Assembly (NCBI RefSeq): GCF_001984035.1
Contig: NZ_CP019449.1
Coordinates: 1,550,001-1,614,000, forward strand
Reading direction: 5' to 3'
DNA length: 64,000 nucleotides
Source: Sphingopyxis sp. QXT-31
GTDB lineage: Bacteria; Pseudomonadota; Alphaproteobacteria; Sphingomonadales; Sphingomonadaceae
A model generated the notes under the pieces. It was given only the letters and a program-made list of their open reading frames with translations, made no database searches and was not told the DNA's origin. Both the position numbers and the translations under genes were made by a program. Shown here one piece after another: positions 35,580 through 46,567 of the stretch. Positions within the stretch are counted from its first letter, which is position 1. Each line of letters begins with the position of its first letter.

Positions 35580-36641
35580 ATGCTGAAATATATCGCCCAC
35601 CTCGCCCTGCTCCTCGCAGCCGCCACTCCCGCTCACGCCCAGGTCGAAAGCGCCACCGAAGCCGACGCGATCCTCAAGGATTTCACCTTCGCCACCGGCG
35701 AGAAATTACCCGAGCTCAAACTCCACTACACCACGCTCGGCACGCCGCAGCGCGACAAGGCGGGCAATGTCACCAACGCGGTGATGATCCTCCACGGCAC
35801 CGGCGGCACCGGGAAGCAATTCTTCCAGCCGCAATTCGCCAACGAGCTCTACGGCCCCGGCCAGCCGCTCGACACGTCGAAATATTACCTCATCCTGCCC
35901 GACAATATCGGCCACGGCGGCTCGTCAAAGCCCAGCGACGGGCTGCGCATGAAATTCCCGAAATATGACTATGCCGACATGGTCGCCGCGCAGCATCACC
36001 TGCTCACCAAGAAGCTGGGGGTGAACAAGCTAAAGCTCATCCTCGGCACCTCGATGGGCTGCATGCACGCCTTCGTCTGGGGCGAGGCCTACCCCGGCTT
36101 CGCCGAGCGCCTCGCGCCCTTCGCCTGCCTGCCGGTCGAGATTGCGGGGCAGAACCGGATGTGGCGCACGCTGTCGATCGACGCGATCAAGGCCGATCAG
36201 ACGTGGAACGACGGCAATTACAGCCAGCCCCCCACCGCGGGCCTGCGCACCGCGGCCTCGCTCAGCATGATCGCGGGCGCCAATCCCTACGCGCTGCAGG
36301 CACAATATCCGACCCGCGAAGCCGCCGAAAAATACAAGGATGAGGCCTTCGCGCGGATTTATGGCCGCAATGACGCCAACGACACGATCTACCAGCTCGA
36401 AAGCTCGCGCACCTACAATCCCTGGGCGGACCTCGAAAAGATCGCCGTCCCCGTGCTCTGGATCAACAGCGCCGACGATTTCATCAATCCGCCGCTCTAT
36501 GGCATCACCGAAAAAGCCGCCCCGCGCATGAAGCGCGCGAAGTTCATCCTCATCCCCGCGAGCCCCGAGACCAAGGGTCACAGCACGCACACCTGGGCGA
36601 AATTCTGGAAGGACGACCTCGCGAAACTGATGGCGGAGTAG
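35580..36641 (+). CDS. Exported alpha/beta hydrolase of the MetX-like family
   Basis: A 353-residue protein with a signal peptide (LALLLAAATPAHA) and an alpha/beta-hydrolase fold resembling homoserine O-acetyltransferase: oxyanion region ILHGTGGTGKQF, LPDNIGHGGSSKPSDG, nucleophile Ser in LGTSMGCMHA, acid in WINSADDFINPP and His in KGHSTHTW. An exported location argues against a methionine-pathway acyltransferase and for an esterase-type activity (inference). It follows the glycosidase gene by 9 bp, between trpE and trpG. Confidence 0.86.
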   Translation: MLKYIAHLALLLAAATPAHAQVESATEADAILKDFTFATGEKLPELKLHYTTLGTPQRDKAGNVTNAVMILHGTGGTGKQFFQPQFANELYGPGQPLDTSKYYLILPDNIGHGGSSKPSDGLRMKFPKYDYADMVAAQHHLLTKKLGVNKLKLILGTSMGCMHAFVWGEAYPGFAERLAPFACLPVEIAGQNRMWRTLSIDAIKADQTWNDGNYSQPPTAGLRTAASLSMIAGANPYALQAQYPTREAAEKYKDEAFARIYGRNDANDTIYQLESSRTYNPWADLEKIAVPVLWINSADDFINPPLYGITEKAAPRMKRAKFILIPASPETKGHSTHTWAKFWKDDLAKLMAE

Positions 36642-36648
36642 CTGCTAA

Positions 36649-36778
36649 TCCTCCCTGTGGCGAAGCCATGGGGAGGGGGACCGCCCGAAGGGTGGTGGGG
36701 GGGCGGCCATGGTAGCGCCAAAGCCCCTCCGTCAGCGCTTCGCGCTGCCACCTTCCCATCGCTTCGCGACAGGGAGGA
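36649..36778. repeat. Extragenic palindromic element (TCCTCCCTG type)
   Basis: TCCTCCCTGTGGCGAAG (36649-36665) and its inverse (36762-36778) match at 16 of 17 positions and enclose about 96 bp of GC-rich sequence with further short inverted repeats. It interrupts the trp cluster between the hydrolase gene and trpG, so trpG-trpD-trpC may have their own promoter in the remaining 80 bp. Confidence 0.7.
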
Positions 36779-36861
36779 TCAAAGGCCCCCAACCCCTGCT
36801 CCCCGCCGCAATACGACTTATTGCTTCACTCGCGCGGCTTCCCGCATTACGGCCCCACCCC

Positions 36862-37452
36862 ATGATCCTCGTCATCGACAATTACGACAGCTTCACCTTC
36901 AACCTCGTTCATTATCTGATCGAGCTGGGCGCCGACGTCCGCGTCGAACGCAACGACGCGCTGACCGCCACAGAGGCGCTCGCGACCGGGGCCGAGGCGA
37001 TCCTCATCTCGCCCGGCCCCTGCACCCCCAATGAGGCGGGGATCAGCCTCGACCTCGTCGCCGCCTGCGCCGATGCCGCGCGGCCGCTGCTCGGTGTGTG
37101 CCTCGGCCACCAGGCGATCGGCCAGCATTTCGGCGGCACCGTCCAGCGCGGCCATCTGATGCACGGCAAGACCTCGCCCGTCTGCCACGACGGCAGCGGG
37201 CTGTTCGCCGGCCTGCCTTCGCCGCTGACCGCGACGCGCTACCACAGCCTCGAGGTCGTCGACATTCCGCCGAGCCTGCTGATCAACGCGACCAGCGACG
37301 ACGGCGCGGTGATGGGTTTCCGCCACGCCGACCTCCCGATCCACGGCGTCCAGTTCCACCCCGAAAGCATCGCCACCGAACATGGCCATGCGATGCTCGC
37401 GAACTTCATGGCGAGCGCGGGCCTGCCGGTACAAGAACGCCAGGCGGCATGA
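36862..37452 (+). CDS. trpG: Anthranilate synthase glutaminase component
   Basis: A 196-residue class I glutamine amidotransferase. [19 protein letters not shown] starts the protein. [13 protein letters not shown], nucleophile Cys in [16 protein letters not shown], and [14 protein letters not shown] with catalytic His and Glu are present. It supplies ammonia to TrpE. ATG 36862 matches the family start. It overlaps trpD by four bases. Confidence 0.97.
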   Translation: MILVIDNYDSFTFNLVHYLIELGADVRVERNDALTATEALATGAEAILISPGPCTPNEAGISLDLVAACADAARPLLGVCLGHQAIGQHFGGTVQRGHLMHGKTSPVCHDGSGLFAGLPSPLTATRYHSLEVVDIPPSLLINATSDDGAVMGFRHADLPIHGVQFHPESIATEHGHAMLANFMASAGLPVQERQAA

Positions 37453-38447
37453 GCCGCTTCGGCCCCTTCCCCGATCCTGCGCAATTGCTGGATCATGACG
37501 AGGCAGCACATGCCTTTGCGACGATGCTCGACGGCGGCGGCAGCGACGACGATGTCGCGGGCTTCCTGACCGCGCTCTCCGACCGCGGCGAGACGATGGT
37601 CGAGATCGCCGCCGCGGCGCAGGCGATGCGCGACCGGCTGATCGCGATCAAGGCGCCCGCGGGCGCGATCGACGTCTGCGGCACCGGCGGCGACGGCCAT
37701 CATACATTGAACGTCTCGACCGCGGTCGCGATTGTCGTGGCGGCGTGCGAAGTTCCCGTCGCAAAGCACGGAAATCGCGCCGCTTCGTCCAAATCGGGCG
37801 CCGCCGACACGCTCGAAGCGCTCGGCCTCGACATGGACCGCGCCGACCGCATGGCCGAAGCGCAGCTCGCCGACCTCGGCATCAGCTTCCTTTTCGCCGG
37901 CACGCGCCACCCGGCGATGAAGCGCATCATGCCGATCCGCCGCGCGATCGGCCGCCGCACCATCTTCAACCTGATGGGCCCGCTCGCCAACCCCGCGCGC
38001 GTTACGCGCCAGCTCGTCGGCATCGCGCGCCCCGCCTATGTCGCGGTCTATGCCGAGGCGCTGCACCGGCTCGGCACCGAGCATTCGCGCGTGATTTCGG
38101 GCGACGAAGGCCTCGACGAACTGTCGCTCGCGGGCGGCAACGAGGTCGCGGTGGTGACCCCCGGGGGTGTCGTCATGCAGCGCAGCCACGCCGCCGACGC
38201 CGGCCTGCCGACGCGCCCGCTCGCAGACCTGCGCGGCGGCGACGCCGAATTCAACGCCAAGGCCCTCCGCGCGCTGCTCCAGGGCGAGCGCGGCGCCTAT
38301 CGCGACGCGGTGCTCTACAACGCCGCCGAAGCCCTCCTCGTCGCGGGTGCGGTCGAAACGCGCGCCGAGGGCGCCGAGGAAGCCGCCGAAGCCATCGACA
38401 AGGGCCTGGCCAACACGTTGCTCGACTGCTGGATCGCGTACAAATGA
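37449..38447 (+). CDS. trpD: Anthranilate phosphoribosyltransferase
   Basis: A 332-residue enzyme attaching phosphoribose to anthranilate. The PRPP loop [40 protein letters not shown], and [22 protein letters not shown] are family hallmarks. ATG 37449 overlaps the trpG stop (ATGA), and its own stop overlaps trpC the same way, so trpG, trpD and trpC are translationally coupled. Confidence 0.97.
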   Translation: MSRFGPFPDPAQLLDHDEAAHAFATMLDGGGSDDDVAGFLTALSDRGETMVEIAAAAQAMRDRLIAIKAPAGAIDVCGTGGDGHHTLNVSTAVAIVVAACEVPVAKHGNRAASSKSGAADTLEALGLDMDRADRMAEAQLADLGISFLFAGTRHPAMKRIMPIRRAIGRRTIFNLMGPLANPARVTRQLVGIARPAYVAVYAEALHRLGTEHSRVISGDEGLDELSLAGGNEVAVVTPGGVVMQRSHAADAGLPTRPLADLRGGDAEFNAKALRALLQGERGAYRDAVLYNAAEALLVAGAVETRAEGAEEAAEAIDKGLANTLLDCWIAYK

Positions 38448-39235
38448 ATAAGCTCACCCAAATCCTTACAACCAAGGCCGAAGAAGTCGCCGAACGCCGC
38501 CAGTCGCGCAGCATCGCCGATCTCGACGCGATCGACGCCGGCCCCGTGCGCGGTTTCCACAAGGCGTTGCAGGCGAAAATCGACGCGGGCAAATTCGCGC
38601 TGATCGCCGAAATCAAGAAAGCTTCGCCCTCCAAGGGACTGATTCGCGACGATTTCAACCCCGCCGATCACGCCCGCGCCTACGAAGCCGGCGGCGCCGC
38701 CTGCCTGTCGGTCCTCACCGACGCGCCTTATTTTCAGGGCCATGAAGAATATCTGATCGCCGCGCGCACGGCCTGCAACCTGCCCGTGCTGCGCAAGGAT
38801 TTCATGATCGACCCCTGGCAGGTGGCCGAAGCGCGCGCGATCGGCGCCGACGCGATCCTGATCATCGTCGCCGCGCTCGAAGACGGCACCATGCGCGAGA
38901 TCGAAGCCGCGGCGTTCGAGCGCGGCATGGACGTCCTCGTCGAAGTCCACGACGAAGCCGAACTCGATCGCGCACTGAACCAGCTTCAGTCGCGCCTGAT
39001 CGGCGTCAACAACCGCGACCTCAAGACCTTCGAAACCGACCTCGCGGTCACCGAACGCCTCGCGAAACTGGTTCCCGCCGGCACCTTGCTCGTCGGCGAA
39101 AGCGGCATCGCCACCCACGCCGACTGCCAGCGCCTGTCGGCGAGCGGCGTGAAAACCTTCCTCGTCGGCGAAAGCCTGATGCGGCAGGCCGACGTGACCG
39201 CAGCGACGAAGGCGTTGCTGCAGGACCGCAGCTGA
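38444..39235 (+). CDS. trpC: Indole-3-glycerol phosphate synthase
   Basis: A 263-residue TIM-barrel enzyme closing the indole ring. Catalytic segments: [62 protein letters not shown] and [17 protein letters not shown] 38444 overlaps the trpD stop by four bases. TrpF, TrpB and TrpA are not in this window. Confidence 0.97.
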   Translation: MNKLTQILTTKAEEVAERRQSRSIADLDAIDAGPVRGFHKALQAKIDAGKFALIAEIKKASPSKGLIRDDFNPADHARAYEAGGAACLSVLTDAPYFQGHEEYLIAARTACNLPVLRKDFMIDPWQVAEARAIGADAILIIVAALEDGTMREIEAAAFERGMDVLVEVHDEAELDRALNQLQSRLIGVNNRDLKTFETDLAVTERLAKLVPAGTLLVGESGIATHADCQRLSASGVKTFLVGESLMRQADVTAATKALLQDRS

Positions 39236-39279
39236 TTAGGGCGGTCAGCCGGCAGTCAGCCTCCGGCGCAGATCCCGCA

Positions 39280-40296
39280 TCAAAACATCCCGAGGCTATG
39301 CAGCCATTGCTCGACCTGCCCTGGCCATTCGGTGGTGATCGGATCGGCGGTCGGCCGCATCCCGAAGGCGTGACCGCCCTTCGCGTACAGACGCATATCG
39401 ACCGGCACCCCCGCGTCGTTCAGGGCCAGCGCATAGGCCATCGCCTGCCGGATATCGTCGACGGGATCGTCCATGGCGTGGATGATCAACGTCGGCGGCG
39501 CCTTCGCGCTGATCTCGACCCATGGTTGTAGTTCCAGGCTGTTCCCCCCCTTGCTGTTATCCAGCATGCGCGCGGTATAGGCGATGATGGCAAAGTCGGG
39601 CCGCGGGGATTGGCCGTCTGCCGCGTCGGCCGGCGGATAGGTGCGCTCCTCGGTGTTGCTCATATTCGCCGCGAGATACGCGCCAGCCGAAAAACCGATG
39701 ACGCCGATCTTGTTCGGCTCGACGCCGTAGGTCGCGGCCCGCTCCCGCAACAGCCCCATCGCGCGCTGGGCGTCTTCCAGACCCAGGAGGATCTTCGGTC
39801 GCTGCTGTTTCCCCTTTTCCTTCGGCCACACTTGCGGCGTCCGGTATTTCAGCAGGGCGCAGGTCATACCCTGCCGAACGACCCACTCGCAAATCTCGGT
39901 GCCTTCCAGATCGGTCGCCACTGCGTGGAATCCGCCGCCTGGCAACACCAGCATCGTCGTGCCTCTATTGCGCCCTTTCGGCCGATAGATCGTCATCGTC
40001 GGCCGCGTGACATAGCTGGCCCAATGCCACGGCCTGCCGCCGACCAGGGGGGAGCCATTGCCGGTTGCTTCGGGATGATCGCCGGTATCCGGCTTTGCGA
40101 GCGGGACGTGCGCAGGCCATAGCGGCACCTGTATGCCGTCGGCTGTCGGTTGCCACACGCCCTCCTTTTCGACTTTCGGAATGTCGATCCTGGCGGGCAC
40201 CCCGCCGGTCTTGCCCGCCTGCGCACCAGCCGGTCCGGTCAGACAGCTCGCAATCAGGAGCGAGGGAATGACGAAGCGCAAGCGTGACAAACTCAT
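39280..40296 (-). CDS. Exported alpha/beta hydrolase (BD-FAE / xylanase-esterase type)
   Basis: A 338-residue protein with a signal peptide ([20 protein letters not shown]); IASC could also serve as a lipobox. The hydrolase domain shows [16 protein letters not shown], nucleophile Ser in [15 protein letters not shown], acid in HAMDDPVDD and His in KGGHAFGM, as in carbohydrate esterases of the BD-FAE group. ATG 40296 is directly behind AGGAG; TTG 40290, six bases further on, has better spacing and could be the true start. It lies antisense to the surrounding trp and moa genes and looks somewhat less GC-rich than they do, suggesting a later insertion. Confidence 0.85.
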   Translation of the reverse strand: MSLSRLRFVIPSLLIASCLTGPAGAQAGKTGGVPARIDIPKVEKEGVWQPTADGIQVPLWPAHVPLAKPDTGDHPEATGNGSPLVGGRPWHWASYVTRPTMTIYRPKGRNRGTTMLVLPGGGFHAVATDLEGTEICEWVVRQGMTCALLKYRTPQVWPKEKGKQQRPKILLGLEDAQRAMGLLRERAATYGVEPNKIGVIGFSAGAYLAANMSNTEERTYPPADAADGQSPRPDFAIIAYTARMLDNSKGGNSLELQPWVEISAKAPPTLIIHAMDDPVDDIRQAMAYALALNDAGVPVDMRLYAKGGHAFGMRPTADPITTEWPGQVEQWLHSLGMF

Positions 40297-40493
40297 CTCC
40301 TGTTTCGAAAGGCGCAAACCGCTGGTCGCACGGTCGAGACTATCCTCGTTGCGGATGCCCGGGCAACGGCCGTCTGCGATTTCTCCACAAGCATGTGGGT
40401 CCAATAGTGTGGATGAAGGCGAGGAGGTTGCCGCGGGGCCACGTGCATCCATTCCCCTTGCCTTTCGCTCCCCGCCTTGCTTCGCTCCCCGGC

Positions 40494-40967
40494 ATGACGC
40501 TCAAACCGACTCATCTCGACGACAGCGGCGCCGCGCATATGGTCGATGTCGGCGCCAAGCCCGCGACGCAGCGCCGCGCCGTCGCCGCCGGGCGCATCAC
40601 CATGTCGCCCGAAGCGCTCGAAGCGATCCGCAGCGGCAACGCGCCCAAGGGCGACGTCCTCTCGACCGCGCGTATCGCGGGCATCATGGCCGCCAAGCGC
40701 ACGTCGGACCTCATCCCGCTCTGCCACCCGCTCGCGCTGAGCAAGGTCGGCGTCGGCTTCGAATGGCTGGGCGACGGGATCGCGGTCACTGCCACCGCCG
40801 CGACCACCGGTCCCACCGGGGTCGAGATGGAGGCGCTCACCGCCGCCTCGGTCGCTTTGCTCACGCTCTACGACATGGCCAAGGCGCTCGATCGTGCGAT
40901 GGTGATCGGCGACATCCGCCTGCTCGAAAAAAGCGGCGGCCGCTCGGGCAACTGGTCCGCAGCATGA
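40494..40967 (+). CDS. moaC: Cyclic pyranopterin monophosphate synthase
   Basis: A 157-residue MoaC that converts 3',8-cyclo-7,8-dihydro-GTP to cPMP in molybdopterin synthesis. [40 protein letters not shown] and [20 protein letters not shown] are the family blocks. ATG 40494 was chosen by family length. Its stop overlaps moeA (ATGA). Confidence 0.97.
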   Translation: MTLKPTHLDDSGAAHMVDVGAKPATQRRAVAAGRITMSPEALEAIRSGNAPKGDVLSTARIAGIMAAKRTSDLIPLCHPLALSKVGVGFEWLGDGIAVTATAATTGPTGVEMEALTAASVALLTLYDMAKALDRAMVIGDIRLLEKSGGRSGNWSAA

Positions 40968-42154
40968 GCAAGCTGCTCCCGGTCGAGGAAGCCCAAGCGC
41001 GCCTGCTCGCGCTTCGCGCGCCGCTCGCACCGGAAAAAGTCGCTTTTTCCGAAGCGCTTGGCCGCTATCTTTCAGAAGACGTCGTCGCGCGACGCGACCA
41101 GCCCGCCGCGCCGCTCTCGGCGATGGACGGTTATGCGATCCGCCACGCCGACCTGCCCGGCCCCTGGGCCGTCGCCGGGGAAGTCGCCGCAGGCGCCATC
41201 GCCGCCGCGCCGCTCGGGCCCGGCGAAGCGGTGCGCATCTTCACCGGCGCGCCGCTGCCCGAGGGCGCCGATACCATCCTCATCCAGGAAGATGTCGCGG
41301 TCCAGGGCACCACGCTGACGCTGACGGACCCCGGCCCGACGCTCTCCGGCCAGCATGTCCGCGACCGCGCGAGCGATTTTGCCAACGGCGCGACGCTCGT
41401 CGCCGCGGGCAGCCGCCTGACCCCCGGTGCGATCGCCGCCGCGATCATGGGCGGCGGAGCACAGCTTGTCGTCGGGGGCCGCCCGCGCGTCGCGATCCTC
41501 ACCACCGGCGACGAACTGGTCCAGCCGGGCCGCGCGCTCGCCCCCGGCCAGATCCCCGACAGCAACGGCACGATGCTCGGCGCGATGCTCACTGCCGAGC
41601 CCGCAGTCGTCGGCCTGCCGCTCCACATCCGCGACGACCGCGATACTTTATCCAAGGTTCTGAAGGATTTGGCGCGACGTCACGACGTCATCGTCACCAT
41701 CGGCGGCGCCTCGGTCGGCGACCACGACCATGTCCGCGGCGCGCTCGACGATGCCGGCGGCACGCTCGATTTCTGGAAGATCGCGATGCGCCCCGGCAAG
41801 CCGCTGATCGCCGGAACGCTCGGCGACGCGCTGCTGCTCGGCCTGCCGGGCAACCCGTCGTCGGCCTTCGTCACCGCGACGCTCTTCCTGATCCCGCTCG
41901 TCCGCCATCTCGCGGGCGCCGCCGCGCCGCTCCCCGATATCCGCCACGCGCCGCTGCTCGCCGCCCTCGGCCCCGGGGGCAAGCGTCGCGACTATCTGCG
42001 CGCGCGGCTCCAGGACGGCGGCCTCGCGGTCTTCGAAAGTCAGGACAGCGGCCGCACTTTCCCGCTCGCTGCCGCGACCGCGCTCGTCCTGCGCGAGATC
42101 GACGCCGCACCGCGCGCCGCCGGAAACATGGCCGCCTATATCGACATCGCTTGA
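40964..42154 (+). CDS. moeA: Molybdopterin molybdenumtransferase
   Basis: A 396-residue MoeA inserting molybdate into adenylylated molybdopterin. [15 protein letters not shown] near the N-terminus, [57 protein letters not shown] and [16 protein letters not shown] are all present. Coupled to moaC by a 4-bp overlap. Its last codons overlap the lexA promoter: the TTGACA box contains the moeA stop. Confidence 0.96.
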   Translation: MSKLLPVEEAQARLLALRAPLAPEKVAFSEALGRYLSEDVVARRDQPAAPLSAMDGYAIRHADLPGPWAVAGEVAAGAIAAAPLGPGEAVRIFTGAPLPEGADTILIQEDVAVQGTTLTLTDPGPTLSGQHVRDRASDFANGATLVAAGSRLTPGAIAAAIMGGGAQLVVGGRPRVAILTTGDELVQPGRALAPGQIPDSNGTMLGAMLTAEPAVVGLPLHIRDDRDTLSKVLKDLARRHDVIVTIGGASVGDHDHVRGALDDAGGTLDFWKIAMRPGKPLIAGTLGDALLLGLPGNPSSAFVTATLFLIPLVRHLAGAAAPLPDIRHAPLLAALGPGGKRRDYLRARLQDGGLAVFESQDSGRTFPLAAATALVLREIDAAPRAAGNMAAYIDIA

Positions 42155-42182
42155 CAAGTTCGCATCTGTTCCATTATCGTTC
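42151..42182 (+). promoter_or_regulatory. lexA promoter with SOS operator
   Basis: TTGACA (42151-42156) is a perfect -35 box, and ATTATC (42173-42178) is a plausible -10 at 16 bp. GTTC-CATTATC-GTTC (42168-42182) fits the alphaproteobacterial LexA consensus GTTC-N7-GTTC and covers the -10. An extra GTTC at 42158-42161 lies 6 bp before the first arm. This arrangement implies LexA autorepression. Confidence 0.75.
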
Positions 42183-42219
42183 TCCTTATGTCCGAAACCG
42201 GCATCATGGAGAACGCCCG

Positions 42220-42903
42220 ATGTTGACCGCCAAGCAGCATGAACTGCTCCACTTCATCCAGCAAAAGCTCGACGCGAGTGGCATCTCGCCCTCGTTCGAG
42301 GAGATGAAGGAAGCGCTGGGTCTCAAGTCCAAGTCGGGAATTCACCGCCTCATCAGCGCATTGGAGGAGCGCGGTTTCCTGCGCCGGCTCCCCAATCGTG
42401 CCCGCGCACTGGAAGTGGTCAAGCTTCCCGAAGGTGGCAAGGCTCCTGTGCGGGGCGATAGCGACAATGTCGTGCCCCTGCGCAAGCCCGCCCCCGCCAT
42501 ACGCCCGATCGCCGCAAACGACATCGTCGAGGTCCCGCTGCACGGCAAGATCGCCGCCGGCGTGCCGATCGAGGCGTTCGAAGAGCATAATAATCTCGCT
42601 GTCCCCGCCGCGCTGCTCGGCGCGGGCGAACATTATGCGCTCGAGGTCTCGGGCGACTCGATGGTCGAGGCGGGCATCTTCGACGGCGACTATGCGCTGA
42701 TCCAGAAGGTCAGCACCGCGCGCGAGGGCGACATCGTCGTCGCGCTCGTCGACGGACAGGACGCGACGCTCAAATATTTCCGCCGCGAGGGCAAGATGAT
42801 CCGCCTCGACCCCGCGAACAGCGCCTATGAGCCGCAGCGCTACGAGGCCGAGCGCGTCATGGTGCAGGGGAAATTGTCGGGATTGCTTCGTCGTTACCAC
42901 TGA
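42220..42903 (+). CDS. lexA: SOS response repressor LexA
   Basis: A 227-residue repressor/autoprotease. The N-terminal winged helix ([20 protein letters not shown]) precedes an alphaproteobacterial-length linker. The cleavage site Ala113-Gly114 is in [10 protein letters not shown], and catalytic Ser147 ([10 protein letters not shown]) and Lys185 ([10 protein letters not shown]) are intact. ATG 42220 fits the family start MLTxKQ. Its 3' end overlaps the oppositely oriented comEC gene by 47 bp. Confidence 0.97.
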   Translation: MLTAKQHELLHFIQQKLDASGISPSFEEMKEALGLKSKSGIHRLISALEERGFLRRLPNRARALEVVKLPEGGKAPVRGDSDNVVPLRKPAPAIRPIAANDIVEVPLHGKIAAGVPIEAFEEHNNLAVPAALLGAGEHYALEVSGDSMVEAGIFDGDYALIQKVSTAREGDIVVALVDGQDATLKYFRREGKMIRLDPANSAYEPQRYEAERVMVQGKLSGLLRRYH

Positions 42904-45004
42904 CCTGCGGCGGGCGGCGCCACGGATGTTCGTCGCCCGCACGTAGACTGGCCGCTGCGCGCGGCGGTTCGCCCAGATAAAGCGCGAGCCCGCCGGTCTG
43001 CCCCAGACTGTCGCGGTCGATCGTCAGCCAGCGCCCGACGCATTCGCGCGGCAGCCAGCGATCGCTGATCACGACATCGGCCGCCGCGCACGCCGCGGCC
43101 ATCTCGCTCCCCTCGATCCGGTCGCGCCCGCGCGCCGCGAGGATCGTCCGCCCACGCTGCGTCCAGCGGCAGAAGTCGCGGTTGCATATCACATGGTCGA
43201 GCTCGGCGAGCGCCCCCAGCGGCGCGTCGATCCCCGCCGCCTCGGCCACCGAATCGCGCACATAATCGCCCGCGCGGTCACGCAGCAGCGCATAGCTGCC
43301 ATCGGGAAGCGCCGCCGCGACATGCTTGCCGTCGCTCGTCACCAGCAGGTCGGGGCGCGGCTGGACGAAGAGCACCGCCATGCCCGCGAGCAACGGCACC
43401 GCGCCCCAGCGCCGCCAGCCGGTCTGCCACAACAGCAGCCACAGCCCCCCAAACACCGCGAGCCCGAAGCCCCAGGGCGGAAACACCGGCAGCGTCGCGA
43501 CCGCCCCCGGTGCATCGGCGACGCTGTGCGCCAGCCAGATCAGCAGCTTCAGCGCCTGCTCGGCTACCCACCAGAAGGGCGCACCGAGCCCCACAGCGTC
43601 GAACAGCAAGGCCAGCGCCTCGGCGGGCATGATCACGAAAGTGGTCAGCGGGATCGCGACGACATTGGCGAGCGCGCCGTAAAGTCCCGCCTTGTGGAAG
43701 TGGAACAGCGCGATCGGCGCCAGCGCGACCTCGACCACCAGCCCGGTGATCACCAGCCCCACGATCCCGCGCCCCAGCCGCCGCGGCCAGCCCTCCTCGC
43801 GCCGCGCCATGAACCGCTGCATCCAGCGCCCCTCGTGCAGCGCGACGATCGCAGTGATCGCCGCGAAGCTCAGCTGGAAGCTCGGCCCCGCCAGCGCCTC
43901 GGGCCGCCACAGCAGCACGATCAGCGCCCCCGCCGCGACCAGCCGCAAGGTCAGCGCCTCACGCCCGAGCAGGATCGCCACCAGCACCAGCAGCGCCGCG
44001 ATAAACGAACGCAAGGTCGGCACCTCGGCTCCCGCGAGCAAGGTATAACCGCCCCCCACCAACGCCGCGCAGGCAGCAGCGAGCGGCAGCAAATAACCGC
44101 CGAGCGCGAGCCGACGGCTCAAGCCCAACAGCCGCATCGCGAGCAGCATCGCAAATGTGACCACGGCCGTCACATGCAGCCCGCTGATCGACAGCAGATG
44201 CGCGAGCCCGCTCCGTCGCATCGCTTCCTCGTCGGCGGGGTCGATCGCGCCGCGGTCGCCCGCGACCAGCGCCGCGGCGATGCCGCCCGGCGATCCGTCG
44301 ATCTGCTTATGGATATGGCTGCTCAGCCGCGCGCGCAGCGTCTGCTCGCCCTGTCCCGCCCCCGGCGCACGGCGTATCTCGCCCATCACGGTTCCTACCG
44401 CGCCCAGCCGATCGAACCAGGCGCGCTGGGCAAAATCATAGCCGCCGGGCAGGCTCGCCGCCGGCGGCGGCATCAGCCGCACGCGCAGCCCGACCGCCTC
44501 GCCCGGCGCGATCCCGTCGCCTTGCACCCCGTCGGCGGTCAGCCGCACCCGCGGCGGCAGGTCGGGGCGGCCGTGCGGACGCAGGATCAGCCGCACCTGG
44601 CCCTTCGCCGGTAGCGGCTCGACACTCTCGACCACCCCTGAAAATTGCGTCACCACGGGCGCCGCGAGCACCGGCGCTTCGACCCACAGCGCGCGGCCCC
44701 AGATCAGCAGCATCCCCGCCGCCGCGACCGCGCTGCCGAGGACCAGCATCCGCCCCGCGCGCCGCTGCCACCCGGCGAGCAGTCCGACGAGCGCCAGCGC
44801 CGCAAGCGCCAGCAACAGCCCGATCCAGTGCATTTTTGTCGGCAAGGCGAACCAGGCCGCGATCCCCGCTCCCAGCATGACCGGCAGCCACAGCGCGATC
44901 CGCTCGCGCTCGGCGTCGAGCCGCGCCTCGATGCTTTCGGACAGCCGCCGCATCGCCGCCGCGACCGCCGGACCAATGGGCGTTTGAAGCGGCCTTGTCG
45001 CCAT
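42857..45004 (-). CDS. ComEC/Rec2-family DNA-uptake channel protein
   Basis: A 715-residue polytopic membrane protein with an N-terminal DUF4131/OB region (about 40-220) and a competence domain ([20 protein letters not shown] around 270 and ten or so helices to about 545). The C-terminal part matches the position of the metallo-beta-lactamase-like domain but lacks the HxHxDH metal motif, so any nuclease role is doubtful. ComEC carries single-stranded DNA across the inner membrane. No other competence gene is in the window. The C-terminus is encoded antisense to the end of lexA. Confidence 0.9.
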   Translation of the reverse strand: MATRPLQTPIGPAVAAAMRRLSESIEARLDAERERIALWLPVMLGAGIAAWFALPTKMHWIGLLLALAALALVGLLAGWQRRAGRMLVLGSAVAAAGMLLIWGRALWVEAPVLAAPVVTQFSGVVESVEPLPAKGQVRLILRPHGRPDLPPRVRLTADGVQGDGIAPGEAVGLRVRLMPPPAASLPGGYDFAQRAWFDRLGAVGTVMGEIRRAPGAGQGEQTLRARLSSHIHKQIDGSPGGIAAALVAGDRGAIDPADEEAMRRSGLAHLLSISGLHVTAVVTFAMLLAMRLLGLSRRLALGGYLLPLAAACAALVGGGYTLLAGAEVPTLRSFIAALLVLVAILLGREALTLRLVAAGALIVLLWRPEALAGPSFQLSFAAITAIVALHEGRWMQRFMARREEGWPRRLGRGIVGLVITGLVVEVALAPIALFHFHKAGLYGALANVVAIPLTTFVIMPAEALALLFDAVGLGAPFWWVAEQALKLLIWLAHSVADAPGAVATLPVFPPWGFGLAVFGGLWLLLWQTGWRRWGAVPLLAGMAVLFVQPRPDLLVTSDGKHVAAALPDGSYALLRDRAGDYVRDSVAEAAGIDAPLGALAELDHVICNRDFCRWTQRGRTILAARGRDRIEGSEMAAACAAADVVISDRWLPRECVGRWLTIDRDSLGQTGGLALYLGEPPRAAASLRAGDEHPWRRPPQVSGNDEAIPTISPAP

Positions 45005-45074
45005 GCTAGGGGCACCCCCGAACCCCGCCCCCGGACCTTCGCCGGGACCGGCAAAGTGAGTGAAAGAGGCCGTG

Positions 45075-46529
45075 GTGGCAACCGAAAATCAAGCAATTCC
45101 ATCCGAAGCGACCGGCGCCGACGTGGTCACGCGCTTCGCCCCGTCGCCCACGGGTTTCCTGCATATCGGCGGCGCGCGCACCGCGCTGTTCAACTGGCTG
45201 TTCGCGCGCCACCATGGCGGCAAGTTCCTGCTGCGCATCGAGGATACCGACCGCGCGCGTTCGACCGACACCGCCATCGACGCGATCCTCGACGGCATGC
45301 AGTGGCTCGACCTCGATTGGGACGGCGAGACCGTGTTCCAGTTCGCGCGCGCCGACCGCCACGCCGAAGTCGCGCACGAACTGCTCGCCAAGGGCGCCGC
45401 CTATCACTGCTACCTGACGCAGGACGAACTCGCCGCGATGCGCGCCGAGGCGCAGGAAAAGCGCCTGCCCTTCCGCGTCCGCAGCCCGTGGCGCGATCGC
45501 GACGACGGCGACCCGTCGGTCCCGCACGTCGTGCGCCTGCGCGCGCCGCAGGACGGTGCCGAAACGATCCACGACAAGGTGCAGGGCGAGGTCACCGTCC
45601 AGAACGCCGAGCTCGACGACTTCGTCCTGCTGCGCAGCGACGGCACGCCAACCTATATGCTGAGCGTGGTCGTCGACGACAACGACATGGGCGTCACCCA
45701 CGTGATCCGCGGCGACGACCATCTCAACAACGCCTTCCGTCAATTGGCCCTCATCGACGCGATGGGCTGGCGGCGCCCGGTCTATGCGCACGTCCCGCTG
45801 ATCCACGGCGCCGACGGCGCCAAATTGTCGAAGCGCCACGGCGCGCTCGGGGTCGAGGCCTATCGCGACGAAATGGGCTATCTGCCCGAGGCGGTGAACA
45901 ATTATCTCCTCCGCCTCGGCTGGGGGCATGGCGACGACGAGATCATCAGCCGCGAACAGGCGACCGAGTGGTTCGACTTGGACCATGTCGGCCGCTCGCC
46001 CTCGCGCTTCGATTTCAAGAAGCTCGAAAATCTTAACGGCCATTATCTCCGCGAAGCCGACGACACCCGCCTCGCCGCGCTCGTCGCGCCGATGACGGGG
46101 AAGCTTCTCGGCCGCGACCTGACCGCCGCCGAGCAGGATCTTCTGGCGCAGGCGATGCCCGCGCTCAAGCCGCGCGCCAAGACGCTGCACGAGATCGCCG
46201 ACGGTGCGACCTTCCTCTTCGTCCCCGAACCGCTGGCGATGGACGACAAGGCCGCGGCGGTGCTAAGGGACACGCCGGAGGGGATGCTCGCATCGATCGC
46301 CGATCGTTTGCGCGCGCTGCCGACATGGTCGCAAGAATTGGTGGAGGCCGCGGTTCGCGAGGAAAGCGAAGCGGCCGGCGTCGGGCTGGGGAAACTGGCC
46401 CAGCCGCTGCGGGCGGCCCTTACCGGGCGCACCGTATCGCCGGGTATTTTCGACGTGCTTCTGCTGCTGGGCCGCGATGCCAGCCTGGCGCGACTTGACG
46501 CAGCGCACAATAATCCGGCAGGGGCGTAG
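45075..46529 (+). CDS. gltX: Glutamate--tRNA ligase
   Basis: A 484-residue class I aminoacyl-tRNA synthetase. The HIGH-type motif is in [29 protein letters not shown] follows, the second motif [20 protein letters not shown] is present, and KLSKRHG stands for KMSKS. The C-terminal anticodon-binding helical domain is complete. GTG 45075 has AAAGAGG 5 nt upstream; GTG 45072 and GTG 45060 are in-frame alternatives. It is divergent from comEC and 38 bp before gltA. Confidence 0.96.
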   Translation: MATENQAIPSEATGADVVTRFAPSPTGFLHIGGARTALFNWLFARHHGGKFLLRIEDTDRARSTDTAIDAILDGMQWLDLDWDGETVFQFARADRHAEVAHELLAKGAAYHCYLTQDELAAMRAEAQEKRLPFRVRSPWRDRDDGDPSVPHVVRLRAPQDGAETIHDKVQGEVTVQNAELDDFVLLRSDGTPTYMLSVVVDDNDMGVTHVIRGDDHLNNAFRQLALIDAMGWRRPVYAHVPLIHGADGAKLSKRHGALGVEAYRDEMGYLPEAVNNYLLRLGWGHGDDEIISREQATEWFDLDHVGRSPSRFDFKKLENLNGHYLREADDTRLAALVAPMTGKLLGRDLTAAEQDLLAQAMPALKPRAKTLHEIADGATFLFVPEPLAMDDKAAAVLRDTPEGMLASIADRLRALPTWSQELVEAAVREESEAAGVGLGKLAQPLRAALTGRTVSPGIFDVLLLLGRDASLARLDAAHNNPAGA

Positions 46530-46567
46530 CCACCGCAACTCTCCCGCCGCAAGATCAGGGGAATGAC

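Noticed and set aside
37745..38443. Apparent N-terminal extension fused to TrpC
   Set aside because: The extension is another frame of trpD; TrpC starts at ATG 38444 with the standard 4-bp overlap.
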